A stretch of 64,000 nucleotides of DNA from Streptomyces huiliensis (lineage in GTDB: Bacteria > Actinomycetota > Actinomycetes > Streptomycetales > Streptomycetaceae), in NCBI RefSeq assembly GCF_020037025.1, contig NZ_JAIQLH010000013.1:1-64000 (forward strand), given 5' to 3'. The notes beneath the pieces are model-generated. The model was not told where the DNA came from, searched no databases, and was given only the letters and a program-made list of their open reading frames with translations. Shown in pieces: positions 1 to 8,849 of this stretch. The first letter of the stretch is position 1, and the number at the start of each line of letters is the position of its first letter. The translations under genes and the position numbers were made by a program.

Positions 1-1137
1 CTCGCCGCCGCGCCCGCCGGGCCCGCGGCCGTCGGCCGGGCCCTGCTCGCCACCGCCGAGGCCGAACTCCGGCGCGCCTGGGAACGCGGTTGGCAGCCCG
101 CCGACGTGATGCGGCCGGTCCGCCGCGACGCGCCGCCCGCCGGCCTCCGCTTCGTCCTCGCCGCCGTCGCCGCCGAGGCCCGCCGCTACGCCCCCGGCAC
201 GCTGCCCCCGCGCTGGGCCGGGCAGCTCCGCGAGCTGGACGCGACGGTGTGGTGGCCGGACGACGACGCGTTCCTGGACGCCTTCGCGCGCCGCGAGCGC
301 CTCAGCCGCTTCGAGACCGTCGCCACCGCGCTCCTCGCCCTGCGCCTCGTCGCCCGCCTGCCGCACATCGGGACCGCGGGGCCGCTCCCCGGCGCGGCGA
401 GACCCGCGGGCGCGCCGACCGCCGCCGTCGAGCCGAAGACGCTCGCCCGGATCCGGGCGCTGCTCGCCAAGGCCGAGTCGACGGACTTCCCCGACGAGGC
501 CGAGGCGTTCTCCGCCAAGGCGCAGGAGCTCATGGCGCGCCACTCGCTCGACGACGCGCTCCTCGCCGCCGCCCCGGACTCCGCCGCCGGCGACGGGCCG
601 GGGACCTGCCGGCTCGGCGTCGAGGGCCCGTACGAGTCCGCGAAGGCCCTGCTGCTCAGCGCCGTCGCGGAGGCGAACCACTGCCACGCGGTGTGGTCCG
701 GCGAGTACGGCTTCTCGACTGTCGTCGGCTTCGAGGCCGACCTGGAGCTCGTCGAGCTGATGTACACCTCGCTGCTGGTGCAGGCGGACACGGCGATGCG
801 CCGCGCCGCCGACGCGCACCACCAGGAGGCGAACGAGCGGGGCGCGCGCGGCCGTTCGGGCCGCCGGACGCGCGACTTCCGCGAGTCCTTCCTCATCGCC
901 TACGCTGCCCGGATCGGCGACCGGCTGTCCGCCGCCGCCCGGGACGCCACCGAGCACGCCGCCCGTCCCGAGGCCCTGCCCGTGCTGGCCGCGCGCGACG
1001 TCGCCGTCGGCGAGACGGCCGGCCGCCTGTTCCCGGAGACCACCTCGCACCGGCTCCGGGGTCGGGACGCGGAGGGCTGGGCGCGGGGGACGGAGGCGGC
1101 CGACGCGGCCCGGCTGGGGCGGCGTCCGGGGCGCTGA
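1..1137 (+). CDS. DUF2786 domain protein, 5' end cut by window edge
   Basis: The reading frame is open from base 1 and has no convincing start inside the window, so the gene begins to the left; a GTG-ATG pair at 106-111 sits inside the conserved text and is unlikely to be the true start. The segment RIRALLAKAESTDFPDEAEA (about bases 451-510) is the DUF2786 signature, usually followed by the AQELMARHSL helix seen here. The rest is alpha-helical and Ala/Arg rich. The biochemical function of the family is unknown; several phage and bacterial members exist. The next gene is convergent, 29 bp away. Family assignment is secure; function is not. Confidence 0.85.
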   Translation, partial: LAAAPAGPAAVGRALLATAEAELRRAWERGWQPADVMRPVRRDAPPAGLRFVLAAVAAEARRYAPGTLPPRWAGQLRELDATVWWPDDDAFLDAFARRERLSRFETVATALLALRLVARLPHIGTAGPLPGAARPAGAPTAAVEPKTLARIRALLAKAESTDFPDEAEAFSAKAQELMARHSLDDALLAAAPDSAAGDGPGTCRLGVEGPYESAKALLLSAVAEANHCHAVWSGEYGFSTVVGFEADLELVELMYTSLLVQADTAMRRAADAHHQEANERGARGRSGRRTRDFRESFLIAYAARIGDRLSAAARDATEHAARPEALPVLAARDVAVGETAGRLFPETTSHRLRGRDAEGWARGTEAADAARLGRRPGR

Positions 1138-1166
1138 GGCCGCCGCTCAGTCGCCCCCCTACGGGT

Positions 1167-2543
1167 CTACGCGTACTCCCACCACCGCCGCACCTCGTCG
1201 TCGGTGACCTCGTCGGCCTCCGCCGCCGCGCCCAGCGCCTCCAGTTCGACCTCGGCCGCGCGGGCGTAGTGGTCGACGACCTCGTCCGTGAGCAGCTTCC
1301 GGGCCAGGGCGCCGGCCCGGAACCGTGCCACGGCCTCCGCCAGGCCGGCCGGGACCGGCGGCGCGTCCTGCCCGTAGGCGCTGCCGGTCACGGCGGGCGG
1401 GGGTTCGAGGGTGTGGTCGAGGCCGTGCCGGATCGCGGCGAGGGCCGCGGCGAGCGCGAGGTACGGGTTGGCGTCGGCGCCGGGCAGCCGGATCTCCAGG
1501 TGGAGGCCCTTGCCCCGGCCGACGACCCGGACCGCGCAGGTCCGGTTGTCGTGTCCCCAGGTGAACGCGGTCGGCGCGAAGCTCTCCGGCACGTAGCGCC
1601 GGTAGGAGTTGACGTTCGGCGCGTACAGCGGCGCCAGCTCCGGCAGCGCGGTGAGCAGGCCCGCCACGGCGTGCCGGCCGGTGGCCGACAGCCCGCCGCC
1701 GGCGTCCGGCACCACCGGCTCGTCGCCCGCCCACAGGGACAGGTGCAGGTGCAGCCCGCTGCCCACGCCCGGGGCCGGGACCGCCATGAAGGACGGCGCC
1801 AGCCCCGCCCGCGTCCCCAGGTGCCGGGCGGCGTGTTTGAACAGGACGTGCCCGTCGCAGGCCGTCAGGGCCTCGCCGTACGGGAAGGTGATCTCCACCT
1901 GACCGGGGCCGGCCTCCGTCTTGGCCGCCTCCAGGGGCAGCCCCGCCCCGCGCATCGCCGACCCGAGGGCGCGCAGGAACGTGTCCGTCCGGTCGTCGTG
2001 GTCGAGGGAGAGGTCCCGGTTGCGGCCGGTGACGGGCCGCAGCCCGGCGCGTCCGGCCGCCGCGAGCTCGTACGACCCCTCGTACAGGACGAATTCGGTC
2101 TCCAGCCCGGTCCTGGCGCTCAGCCCGCGCTCCGCGAGCAGGCCGAGCTCGCGCCGGAGCAGCTCCCGGGGCGCCACCGCGACCGGCCGCCCGTCGAGCG
2201 TCGCGTTCGTGTGGACCAGCGCGGTCCCCGGCCACCAGGGGAGCACCCGGACGGTCTCCGGGTCGGGGGTGAGGTGCAGGTCGCCGTAGCCGGTGTCCCA
2301 GGAGGAGAGGGCGTAGCCGGGCAGCGGGCGCATGTCGACGTCGGTCGCGAGGGCGTAGGCGCACAGGTCCGAGCCGCCGTCGACGACCTTCTCGACGAAG
2401 TGCCCGGCGTCGTAGCGCTTGCCCTTGAGCCGGCCCTGCATGTCGACCAGGGCCAGCGCCACGGTGTCGATCCGGCCGCGCCGGACCTCCTCGCGCAGTT
2501 CGTCCGGGGTGAGCCGGCCGTTCGAGGGGGTGAGGGCGTCCAT
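1167..2543 (-). CDS. Glutamine synthetase-like enzyme (gamma-glutamyl-amine synthetase type)
   Basis: A 458-residue member of the glutamine synthetase fold. Visible landmarks are the metal/ATP segment KTEAGPGQVEI, the GSGLHLHLSL strand, NVNSYRRYVP, and the ammonia/glutamate-site stretch ending in RLPGADANPYLALAAALAA. The N-terminus (VDMQGRLKGKR) is that of GlnA3/GlnA4-like proteins, and no adenylylation-type NLY motif is visible near the C-terminus, so nitrogen-assimilating GSI is unlikely. Streptomyces paralogues of this kind gamma-glutamylate polyamines or ethanolamine. The ATG overlaps the TGA of the upstream permease (TGATG at 2545-2541), so the two are translationally coupled; uptake and glutamylation of an amine is the natural reading. 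The exact substrate cannot be decided here. Confidence 0.85.
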   Translation of the reverse strand: MDALTPSNGRLTPDELREEVRRGRIDTVALALVDMQGRLKGKRYDAGHFVEKVVDGGSDLCAYALATDVDMRPLPGYALSSWDTGYGDLHLTPDPETVRVLPWWPGTALVHTNATLDGRPVAVAPRELLRRELGLLAERGLSARTGLETEFVLYEGSYELAAAGRAGLRPVTGRNRDLSLDHDDRTDTFLRALGSAMRGAGLPLEAAKTEAGPGQVEITFPYGEALTACDGHVLFKHAARHLGTRAGLAPSFMAVPAPGVGSGLHLHLSLWAGDEPVVPDAGGGLSATGRHAVAGLLTALPELAPLYAPNVNSYRRYVPESFAPTAFTWGHDNRTCAVRVVGRGKGLHLEIRLPGADANPYLALAAALAAIRHGLDHTLEPPPAVTGSAYGQDAPPVPAGLAEAVARFRAGALARKLLTDEVVDHYARAAEVELEALGAAAEADEVTDDEVRRWWEYA

Positions 2544-4072
2544 CAGACGATGTCCTCCATGAGCTGGGTGCCGCGGGACGAGGTGTCGTACGTGGGCGTG
2601 GTGAGGGAGCTCTTGGCGAACGGCCACCAGGCGGTGGCCAGCAGCAGCGCGGCGGCCAGGGCGATGGCGGCGTAGTTCATCGTCTCGGCATTGACCGGGC
2701 TGGTCTGCGGCAGGCAGAACAGGACCGTGGCGAACGACACCCAGCCGACCGCTATCCAGCCGACCGGCCGGCTCCAGCGGCCCAGGGTCCACGGCCCCGG
2801 GGTGAACCGCTCGGGGTGGCGCAGCCGCAGGAACACCGGGATGACGTACGAGGGCGTGATGCCGATGACGTTGATGGCGGTGACGGCGTTGTAGGCGGTG
2901 GTGGAGTACAGCGAGGGCAGGGCGAGGACGAAGGGGCCCACGACCGCCAGCCACACGGCCGGGTAAGGGGTCTGCGTCCTGCTGCTGACCCGCCGCCACA
3001 GCCGCGAGCCCGGCAGCGCGCCGTCGCGGCTGAACGCGAACGTCATCCGGGACGCCGACGCGATGCCCGCGTTGGCGCAGAACAGCTGCGCGCCGATGAC
3101 GATCAGCAGCAGGAACGTCGCGCCGTCGGTTCCCACGGCGTCGATGAAGATCTGCGCGGGTGGCACCCCCGCCTCGGACGTGGTCGCGTAGTCGCTGATG
3201 GCGAAGGTGAGACCGGCCAGCAGGACGAAGCCCGCGATCCAGGACACCCAGATCGACCGCACCATGCCGCGGGCGGAGGCCACCGAGGCGTTCGCGGTCT
3301 CCTCGGACAGGTGGGCCGACGCGTCGTAGCCGGTGAACGTGTACTGGGCGAGCAGCAGGCCGAGCGCCGTCACGTACAGCGGGTTGTCCCAGCCGGTGTT
3401 GTTCACGAACTTGGTGAAGACGAACGAAGGCGACTGATGGCCGTCCGGCGCGATCCACAGCACGCCGACGATGATCGCCACGCCGAGCAGGTGCCACCAG
3501 ACGCTGACCGAGTTGAGGAAGCCCACCATCCGCACGCCGAAGAGGTTCAGCACCCCGAAGACGAGGAGGATGGCGCCGAAGATCAGCAGGGTCGACTCCG
3601 GGGTCGGCTCCGTCCCGAACTGCAACTCGATCAGCGCGCCGATGAACTGGGCCGCGCCGTAGCCGCTGCCGGCGATGCTGCCCAGCAGGCCCAGCAGGTT
3701 GACCCAGCCCGTGTAGTAGCCCCAGCGGCGGCCGCCGAGCCGGTTGGCCATGTAGAACATCGCGCCGGAGGTCGGGTAGGCGCTGGTGACCTCGGCCAGG
3801 GCCATGCCGATGAAGAGCACCATCAGGCCGACGCCGGCCCAGCCCCACATCATCACCGACGGGCCGCCGGTGTTCAGCCCGAACCCGTAGAGGGTCATGC
3901 AGCCGGAGAGCACCGAGATGATGCTGAAGCTGATGGCGAAGTTGCCGAACCCGCCCATGCGCCGCGCCAGTACGGGCTGGTAGCCGAGGTCCCGCAGCCG
4001 CTCGCTCTCGTCCGGCAGCCGCATGGAGTGGTCCGGCCCCATTCCTGCTCGTGGTCTCGACGTAAAGGACAC
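2543..4072 (-). CDS. APC-superfamily amino acid/amine permease
   Basis: A 509-residue membrane protein with about twelve hydrophobic segments. The first helix region (GFGNFAISFSIISVLSG) and the following GWAGVGLMVLFIGMALAE match the GABA/choline-type branch of the APC superfamily, and the loop TGYDASAHLSEET is the conserved substrate-gating region of that branch. It is the first gene of a two-gene transcription unit and overlaps the downstream glutamine-synthetase-like gene by 3 bp. Together they fit import and gamma-glutamylation of a polyamine or related amine (inference). About 65 bp upstream of the start lies a 12-bp direct repeat, TGTTACGGGTGG at 4137-4148 and 4149-4160, a possible regulator site. 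Confidence 0.88.
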   Translation of the reverse strand: MSFTSRPRAGMGPDHSMRLPDESERLRDLGYQPVLARRMGGFGNFAISFSIISVLSGCMTLYGFGLNTGGPSVMMWGWAGVGLMVLFIGMALAEVTSAYPTSGAMFYMANRLGGRRWGYYTGWVNLLGLLGSIAGSGYGAAQFIGALIELQFGTEPTPESTLLIFGAILLVFGVLNLFGVRMVGFLNSVSVWWHLLGVAIIVGVLWIAPDGHQSPSFVFTKFVNNTGWDNPLYVTALGLLLAQYTFTGYDASAHLSEETANASVASARGMVRSIWVSWIAGFVLLAGLTFAISDYATTSEAGVPPAQIFIDAVGTDGATFLLLIVIGAQLFCANAGIASASRMTFAFSRDGALPGSRLWRRVSSRTQTPYPAVWLAVVGPFVLALPSLYSTTAYNAVTAINVIGITPSYVIPVFLRLRHPERFTPGPWTLGRWSRPVGWIAVGWVSFATVLFCLPQTSPVNAETMNYAAIALAAALLLATAWWPFAKSSLTTPTYDTSSRGTQLMEDIV

Positions 4073-4136
4073 AGGACTTACCTCCGAAGCGCTGAACGGG
4101 AAGGCTGGTACGGGGACGTGATGGGGACGTTCTCGG

Positions 4137-4160
4137 TGTTACGGGTGGTGTTACGGGTGG
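4137..4160. repeat. Two tandem 12-bp repeats upstream of the permease
   Basis: TGTTACGGGTGG occurs twice head to tail in the 193-bp gap between the permease start and the next gene. The position suits an operator for the permease/glutamine-synthetase-like unit, but no regulator can be named. The remainder of the gap shows nothing recognisable. Confidence 0.35.
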
Positions 4161-4265
4161 TGTGTCTGATGGCCGACGGGCGGGTGGGGATCCCGCCGCG
4201 GCGGCCGGGTACGGGCGCGCCGGTCTACGGGGGCCCCGCCGTCCTAGCGGCGGCTCACCGGCGGC

Positions 4266-5312
4266 TCACCGGCGCGGTCCCCCGCCCGGCCCGCCGGCCG
4301 CGGCCTCGCACTGGCCGCGGGCCCGGACGATCCACTCGGCCGCCACCTCCTCGGCGGGCCGCCGGTCACCAGGGTCGGCGCGGTGGACCCAGGGCCGGGT
4401 GGCCGCGCACGGTCCCATCGCCGCGAACACCCGCGCGGCCTCGGTGAACCGGTGGGCCGCCCATAAGGCGTGGGCCAGGTGGCTCAGGTCGAGGATCGAA
4501 CGGCCGGCCGGATGCGCCGCTTCGAACCAGCCCCGCAGGGCGCGTTCGGCGTCCTGGACGGCGTACTCCCCGGCCCAGTACATGTCCAGCTCCCGGCCGG
4601 GGCCGTGCCGGTCGCGCCACAGGCCCACCCGGACGTACAGGGGCAGGGCGAGCAGCGGCGATCCGTGCGGCGTGCGGTCGAGCACCCACCGGGCGAACTG
4701 GTGCGCCTGCCCCCAGGAGCCGTCGGCCCGCGTGGCCAGCAGCGTCGTCATCCGGTGGTACGCCTCGCGGTTGCCCGGGTCGCGCCGTTCGACCTCGCCC
4801 AGCAGGTTCCAGGGGCCGGGGGCGAGCAGCGGGTCCGGGGCCGGCACGCGGTGTTCGGGGAGCCGCTGGTGCTCGTCGAGCGGGGCGAGGGCGAGCAGGC
4901 AGGTCCAGGGCACGGGGTCGTCCGGGGACGCGTACGCCGCGGCGCCGCACGCCTCAACCGCCTCGTCCCACAGTCGGCCGGCGTCCTGGTGCCCCAACCG
5001 GTGTGCGCGGACCGTCCGTTCGACGGCCACCCGGGCGTGCATCACGGCCGCGGCGACGCTGTCCGGCTCCTCCGCCCGCCACATCCGCACCATGTCCGTC
5101 CCGGCGGCGGCCGCCCCCAGGACCTGGGTGCGGCTCGACCACCGGCTCCAGTCGCGGGCGCGGACGGTCCGGTCGAGCAGCGTCCGCATCGACAGCCAGC
5201 GCCCGGCGGGCAGGTCGGGCAGCACCATCCGCAGCTCGTCGTCCAGGCCCGCGGGGTCGAAGCGCGGCCGGAACTCGCCCCGGCCGGCGGCTCCTCGTGA
5301 AGTCAGGGCCAT
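4266..5312 (-). CDS. Helical repeat protein of unknown function, paralogue of 10618-11688
   Basis: A 348-residue soluble protein rich in Ala, Arg and Trp, with a TPR-like alpha-helical pattern and no signal peptide. The segment SPDDPVPWTCLLAL and the later alternation of short helices resemble the protein at 10618-11688 ([10 protein letters not shown] in the same place), so the two appear to belong to one Streptomyces family. I do not recognise a catalytic motif. The chosen ATG (5312) overlaps the stop of the preceding gene as TGATG, the strongest start evidence available; a longer in-frame extension upstream would run through that gene. Function unknown; an assembly or scaffold role is only a guess from the repeats. 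Confidence 0.7.
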   Translation of the reverse strand: MALTSRGAAGRGEFRPRFDPAGLDDELRMVLPDLPAGRWLSMRTLLDRTVRARDWSRWSSRTQVLGAAAAGTDMVRMWRAEEPDSVAAAVMHARVAVERTVRAHRLGHQDAGRLWDEAVEACGAAAYASPDDPVPWTCLLALAPLDEHQRLPEHRVPAPDPLLAPGPWNLLGEVERRDPGNREAYHRMTTLLATRADGSWGQAHQFARWVLDRTPHGSPLLALPLYVRVGLWRDRHGPGRELDMYWAGEYAVQDAERALRGWFEAAHPAGRSILDLSHLAHALWAAHRFTEAARVFAAMGPCAATRPWVHRADPGDRRPAEEVAAEWIVRARGQCEAAAGGPGGGPRR

Positions 5313-5776
5313 CAGGACGTCACGCCCCCCGGCGCCGGTTCCGGCTTCGCTCCCGTACGCCCCCGGTGTTCCCTGCGCGCCCTGCCGAGCGCCTGCCGCA
5401 GCGCGTCCGGGCGGGTGGGCGAGCGGGGGGCGTCGGGGACGACGTGCCAGTGCGGGCCGGGCGGCGCCGTGCGCTCGGCGGACGGGAGGAGCACGTGGCA
5501 GCGTCGCCCGAGCGGCACCGTGTCCCGTTCCTCCCAGCGCGCCGCCGTGCCCACCGGGACGAGGAAGTACATGCGGGGCTCGGGCCCTTCGGGGTCCAGG
5601 ACCACCGGGCCGACCGGTTCGCCGGCCTCCCGCAGGAGCGCGACCGCGCGCCGCCCGACGGTCTCCGGGACGCGCACGGCGTCCCACCGCTCGCCCGCCG
5701 CGCACAGGTGCGGCCCGTCGCCGACGGGCACCCAGCGCGGGGGGAGGGGCCGGGCCGCCGGACGGGCGCTGGACAT
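5312..5776 (-). CDS. Conserved hypothetical protein, possibly with a primase-polymerase-like small domain
   Basis: A 154-residue protein. The order AGERWDAVRVP, a helix, MYFLVPVGTAARW and then LGRRCHVLLPS...GPHWHV resembles the small N-terminal domain found in actinobacterial proteins annotated as bifunctional primase/polymerase N-terminal. That domain usually lacks polymerase residues, and none are visible here. The C-terminal 35 residues are basic. It is coupled by a TGATG overlap to the helical-repeat gene downstream, so the two are probably co-expressed. No confident function. Confidence 0.6.
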   Translation of the reverse strand: MSSARPAARPLPPRWVPVGDGPHLCAAGERWDAVRVPETVGRRAVALLREAGEPVGPVVLDPEGPEPRMYFLVPVGTAARWEERDTVPLGRRCHVLLPSAERTAPPGPHWHVVPDAPRSPTRPDALRQALGRARREHRGRTGAKPEPAPGGVTS

Positions 5777-5883
5777 CGGACGTCACCTCTTCCACAACGT
5801 GGGGCCGACCATTCCATTCGCCGGGCGTTCGCGTGCGGACAGATTGTCCGCGCGTCCTCCGGCGCGGCCTCTTGACACGCGCC

Positions 5884-7149
5884 TCAGGAAGTGCCGACGC
5901 CCGCCCAACTGCCGAACGAGGTCAGCTCATTGGGCGGGCTGGCGTCCATGCGCAGCAGGGCGGCGGCGGTCTCGCGGACGGAGGGGTGGAAGCGGGTGTG
6001 GTTCGGCGCGAGCCTGCGCGCCCGCTTGAGGGCGGCGAACGCCCCGGGCCTGTCACCGGCGGCGAGCTTCGCCGAGGCCACGTCGATGAAGTGGTGGCTC
6101 GCCCGCTCACCGGCCGTGCCGGCGGGGGGAGTCCACTCGCCGCCGGGGACCGGCGACCACGCGGCCGGCAGTGCCAGGGCCCGTTCGGTGTCGCCCGTGC
6201 GGAGCGCGGTGTGCAGCTCGTGGATGCGGATGTTGGTCGGCCCGAACGCCATCTCGTAGGCCGGGGAGTCGCGGTTCCCGGCCGCCCGCGCCACCTCCGC
6301 CGCCTCCCGCAGCCGGTCCCGCGCCCGCTCGGGGCTGTTCTCGCGCGCCTCCAGCACCGCCAGTTTCAACAGCACCGCGCCGTCGACGGCGAGGACGTCG
6401 TCCCGGGCCGCCGGGGAGGGGGCGCGTTCCAGCTCGCGGCGCAGGGCGGTGAGTCGACGGCGCGCCGGGGCGTACGCGCCCTGCCGGAGCATCGCCCCGG
6501 CGACCAGGTACTCGGCGGTGATCCGCAGCAGCGGGTCGCCGGAGCGGTCGGCGGCCCACCGCACGCGTTCGAGTGCCGTGTGCGACAGGTCGTGGTGGCC
6601 CGTCTTGTGCGCCAGGGAGTTGACCGCCCGGTAGGCCCGGACCAGCTGGCGGAAGGCCTCCTGCCGCTCCCGCGCGTGGCCGTCCAGGGCGATGTGCGTC
6701 AACTCCGTGATGACCGGCGCCAGGAGAGGCCCCATCGGCACGTACCGGGCGTCCCGCCGCAGGGCCGCCACCTGATCCGTCTCCGAGGCCAGGACCGGCA
6801 GCGGGCGGGGAGCCAGGGCGAGGTCGTCGGGACTGTCGTGGCAGAGCAGGACGCGCCGGAGGCCGGGAAGGACGGCGTACACACCGTCGTCGGATTCCGT
6901 TTCCCCGTAGTGCGGTTGCCCGGTGAGCGCTTCGGGCCCCAGGTGCAGCGCCTTCGCCAGAGCCAGGACGAGCGCGGGCGACGGCTTCCGCTTGCCCGAC
7001 TCCAACTTCTGTACGTAGCTCGGGGAGATGGCGACCTTCTGCGCCAACTGCGCGGCGGACAGCCCGCGTGCGCGACGGGCGATGCGGAGGCGGTCTCCCG
7101 GGGTGGGCCGGTGGCGGGGCGGCGGGCCGGTCTCGTCGTGATCAAGCAC
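5884..7149 (-). CDS. XRE-family transcriptional regulator with TPR-like C-terminus
   Basis: A 421-residue protein. Residues about 10-65 form a clear helix-turn-helix of the XRE type (GDRLRIARRARGLSAAQLAQ, then VAISPSYVQKLESGKRKPSP). The rest is helical and repeat-like (FRQLVRAYRAVNSLAH, VLEARENSPERARDRLREA, ALKRARRLAPNHTRF), the usual C-terminal TPR-like sensory domain of Streptomyces regulators of this type. The start is taken as GTG at 7149, just before the conserved HTH; the frame remains open upstream but that sequence is low-complexity. It faces away from the glycosyltransferase gene across a 331-bp region containing an inverted repeat and a GGGC-rich block, so it may regulate itself and that gene (inference). 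Confidence 0.85.
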   Translation of the reverse strand: MLDHDETGPPPRHRPTPGDRLRIARRARGLSAAQLAQKVAISPSYVQKLESGKRKPSPALVLALAKALHLGPEALTGQPHYGETESDDGVYAVLPGLRRVLLCHDSPDDLALAPRPLPVLASETDQVAALRRDARYVPMGPLLAPVITELTHIALDGHARERQEAFRQLVRAYRAVNSLAHKTGHHDLSHTALERVRWAADRSGDPLLRITAEYLVAGAMLRQGAYAPARRRLTALRRELERAPSPAARDDVLAVDGAVLLKLAVLEARENSPERARDRLREAAEVARAAGNRDSPAYEMAFGPTNIRIHELHTALRTGDTERALALPAAWSPVPGGEWTPPAGTAGERASHHFIDVASAKLAAGDRPGAFAALKRARRLAPNHTRFHPSVRETAAALLRMDASPPNELTSFGSWAGVGTS

Positions 7150-7327
7150 TCGGCTCAGACTAGTGAACGGACGTTCGGGCCGGCCCCTCGGCGGACCGTT
7201 CTCGCCGATCGTTCCGGACTCCTTCACCGTCCGTTCCGGGTGACGTGCCCGCGCGTCCGCGGGGCGGCCGCTGCGGTGGCCGGGGGTCCGTGCAGGGCCG
7301 TGAACAGCCCTTCGAGCACTCGCCCTT

Positions 7328-7357
7328 GGTGACGGTCGCGATGCGGGGACCGTCACC
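7328..7357. promoter_or_regulatory. 10-bp perfect inverted repeat in the divergent XRE/glycosyltransferase region
   Basis: GGTGACGGTC (7328-7337) and GACCGTCACC (7348-7357) are exact reverse complements separated by 10 bases. No T-run follows, so it is more likely an operator or structured leader than an intrinsic terminator. It lies between the divergent starts at 7149 and 7481. Confidence 0.4.
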
Positions 7358-7383
7358 CGAGTGGCGGCCGTGCCGCATGCTTC

Positions 7384-7450
7384 CGGGCGGGCGGGCGGGC
7401 GGGCGGGCGGACGGGCGGACGGGCGGGCGGACGGGCGGACGGGCGGACGG
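7384..7450. repeat. GGGC/GGAC simple repeat with G-quadruplex potential
   Basis: About 67 bases of GGGC and GGAC units give more than ten closely spaced G-runs on the plus strand, ending 30 bp before the glycosyltransferase start. Runs of GGG separated by single C residues are a classic G-quadruplex pattern. The array also reads as a slippage-prone microsatellite, so its length may vary between strains. Confidence 0.6.
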
Positions 7451-7480
7451 CGACCGTCGGGGCGCGGCATACTGCGGGGC

Positions 7481-8731
7481 ATGCGAGTGGCGTTGATGAG
7501 CGCGGGATCGCGGGGTGACGTGGCGCCCTACACGGGCCTGGGGCGCGCGCTGGCCCGGGCCGGGCACGAGGTCACCCTGGTCACGCACGGATGTTTCGCA
7601 CCCCTGGTCGAGGCCGCGGGGCTCGGCTTGCACGCCCTGCCGGTGGATCCGCGGGCCGAACTGAACACCGAGCGGGGCAAGGCGCTGCAGAACAGCTCCA
7701 CCGGCCTCGGGCAGCTGAAGCGCGTGGGGTCGCTCGCGCGGGAATCCGCCGAGCGGATGGCCGAGGAACTGGTGCGGGCCGCGGAGCGGGCGGACGTGCT
7801 GCTGCTGTCGAGCTCGCTCGGCACGCTGGGGCACACCATCGCCACTGGTCTCGGCCTGCCCAGCCGGGGCGTCTACCTGCAACCGCACGCCCCCTCCGGG
7901 GCGTTCGCGCCGCCGGTCGTCACCGCCGGTTCCTGGGGTCCCACGGTGAACCGGCTGGCGGGACGGGCCGTGGCCGCAGCCGTGGACAGCCTGTACGTCC
8001 CCGCCCTGCGCACCGTACGCGCCCGGCTCGGCCTGCCGCCCCTCGGCTCGCGCGCCGCCCGGCGGATCCGGGAGCGCCAGGACTGGCCCGTGCACCACGG
8101 CTTCAGCCCCCTCGTCGTACCGCGCCCGGCCGACTGGCGCCCGGGCCTCACCGTCGACGGCTACTGGTGGCCGTACACCGAGCCCGGCGCGGAACTGCCC
8201 GCACCGGTCCGGGACTTCCTCGCGGCCGGCCCGCCGCCGGTCTTCGTCGGGCTGGGCAGCGCCACCCTGCCCCACCCCGAGCGCCTCGCGGCGACCTTCG
8301 TACGCGCGCTGCGCGCGGCCGGTCTGCGGGGCATCGTCCAGCGGGGCTGGACCGGCCTGGAGGCCGAAGGAGACGACCTGCTCACCGTCGACGAACTGCC
8401 GCACGCCGCGCTGTTCCCGCACCTGGCGGCCGTGGTGCACCACGCGGGCGCCGGGACCACGGCGGCCGGCCTGCGCGCCGGCGTCCCCGCCGTGCCCGTC
8501 CCCGCCTGGTTCGACGCCCACTTCTGGTCGGCCCGGCTGACCGCCCTCGGCGTCTCGCCCGGCCCCGTCCCCGTCCGCCGCCTCACCGCCCCCGCCCTCG
8601 CCGCGGCCCTCCGCCGGGCGACCACCGATCCCGGCTACCGGAGCCGCGCGCAGGCCCTGGCGGCCCGCCTCCGCGAAGAGGACGGCACGGCACCGGTGGT
8701 GGCGGCGGTGAACCGGCTCGCGGGGGCGTGA
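7481..8731 (+). CDS. UGT/EryCIII-type glycosyltransferase (GT-B fold)
   Basis: A 416-residue GT1-family glycosyltransferase. The N-terminus MRVALMSAGSRGDVAPYTG is the typical GSRGD start of sterol/macrolide glucosyltransferases, and the C-terminal nucleotide-sugar motif is present as HHAGAGTTAAGLRAGVPAVP, followed by an acidic/His acceptor loop (FDAHFW). The middle segment VFVGLGSATLP is the conserved strand at the start of the second Rossmann domain. The ATG is chosen because it opens directly at the conserved N-terminal strand; longer upstream reading would translate the GGGC repeat. The gene stands alone with no biosynthetic enzymes nearby. Its acceptor is unknown; a natural product or a lipid is possible. 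Confidence 0.85.
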   Translation: MRVALMSAGSRGDVAPYTGLGRALARAGHEVTLVTHGCFAPLVEAAGLGLHALPVDPRAELNTERGKALQNSSTGLGQLKRVGSLARESAERMAEELVRAAERADVLLLSSSLGTLGHTIATGLGLPSRGVYLQPHAPSGAFAPPVVTAGSWGPTVNRLAGRAVAAAVDSLYVPALRTVRARLGLPPLGSRAARRIRERQDWPVHHGFSPLVVPRPADWRPGLTVDGYWWPYTEPGAELPAPVRDFLAAGPPPVFVGLGSATLPHPERLAATFVRALRAAGLRGIVQRGWTGLEAEGDDLLTVDELPHAALFPHLAAVVHHAGAGTTAAGLRAGVPAVPVPAWFDAHFWSARLTALGVSPGPVPVRRLTAPALAAALRRATTDPGYRSRAQALAARLREEDGTAPVVAAVNRLAGA

Positions 8732-8849
8732 GAGGGCGGCTCCGGCGCGTGCACCCGGGCGCCGGGCGCCCACGCCTGCCGGTGACCGGCTCATCGCCGG
8801 TACACCGTGGAAGGAGGTGTCGGTCGCGACGCGGAGAAGGTGAGGGACA

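Noticed and set aside
90..2675. Very long plus-strand frame over the DUF2786 and glutamine-synthetase-like genes
   Set aside because: Arg/Gly/Pro-rich translation without any family feature; it is the antisense and out-of-frame shadow typical of GC-rich DNA. Similar long shadows at 4162-7332, 20791-23868, 44885-48358 and 55419-57836 were left out for the same reason.
7160..7378. Possible 72-codon minus-strand gene with CSKGCSRPC just before the XRE regulator
   Set aside because: Weak ribosome-binding site and low-complexity Pro/Arg-rich sequence; most of it overlaps the inverted repeat and divergent promoter region. A cysteine-rich peptide cannot be excluded.
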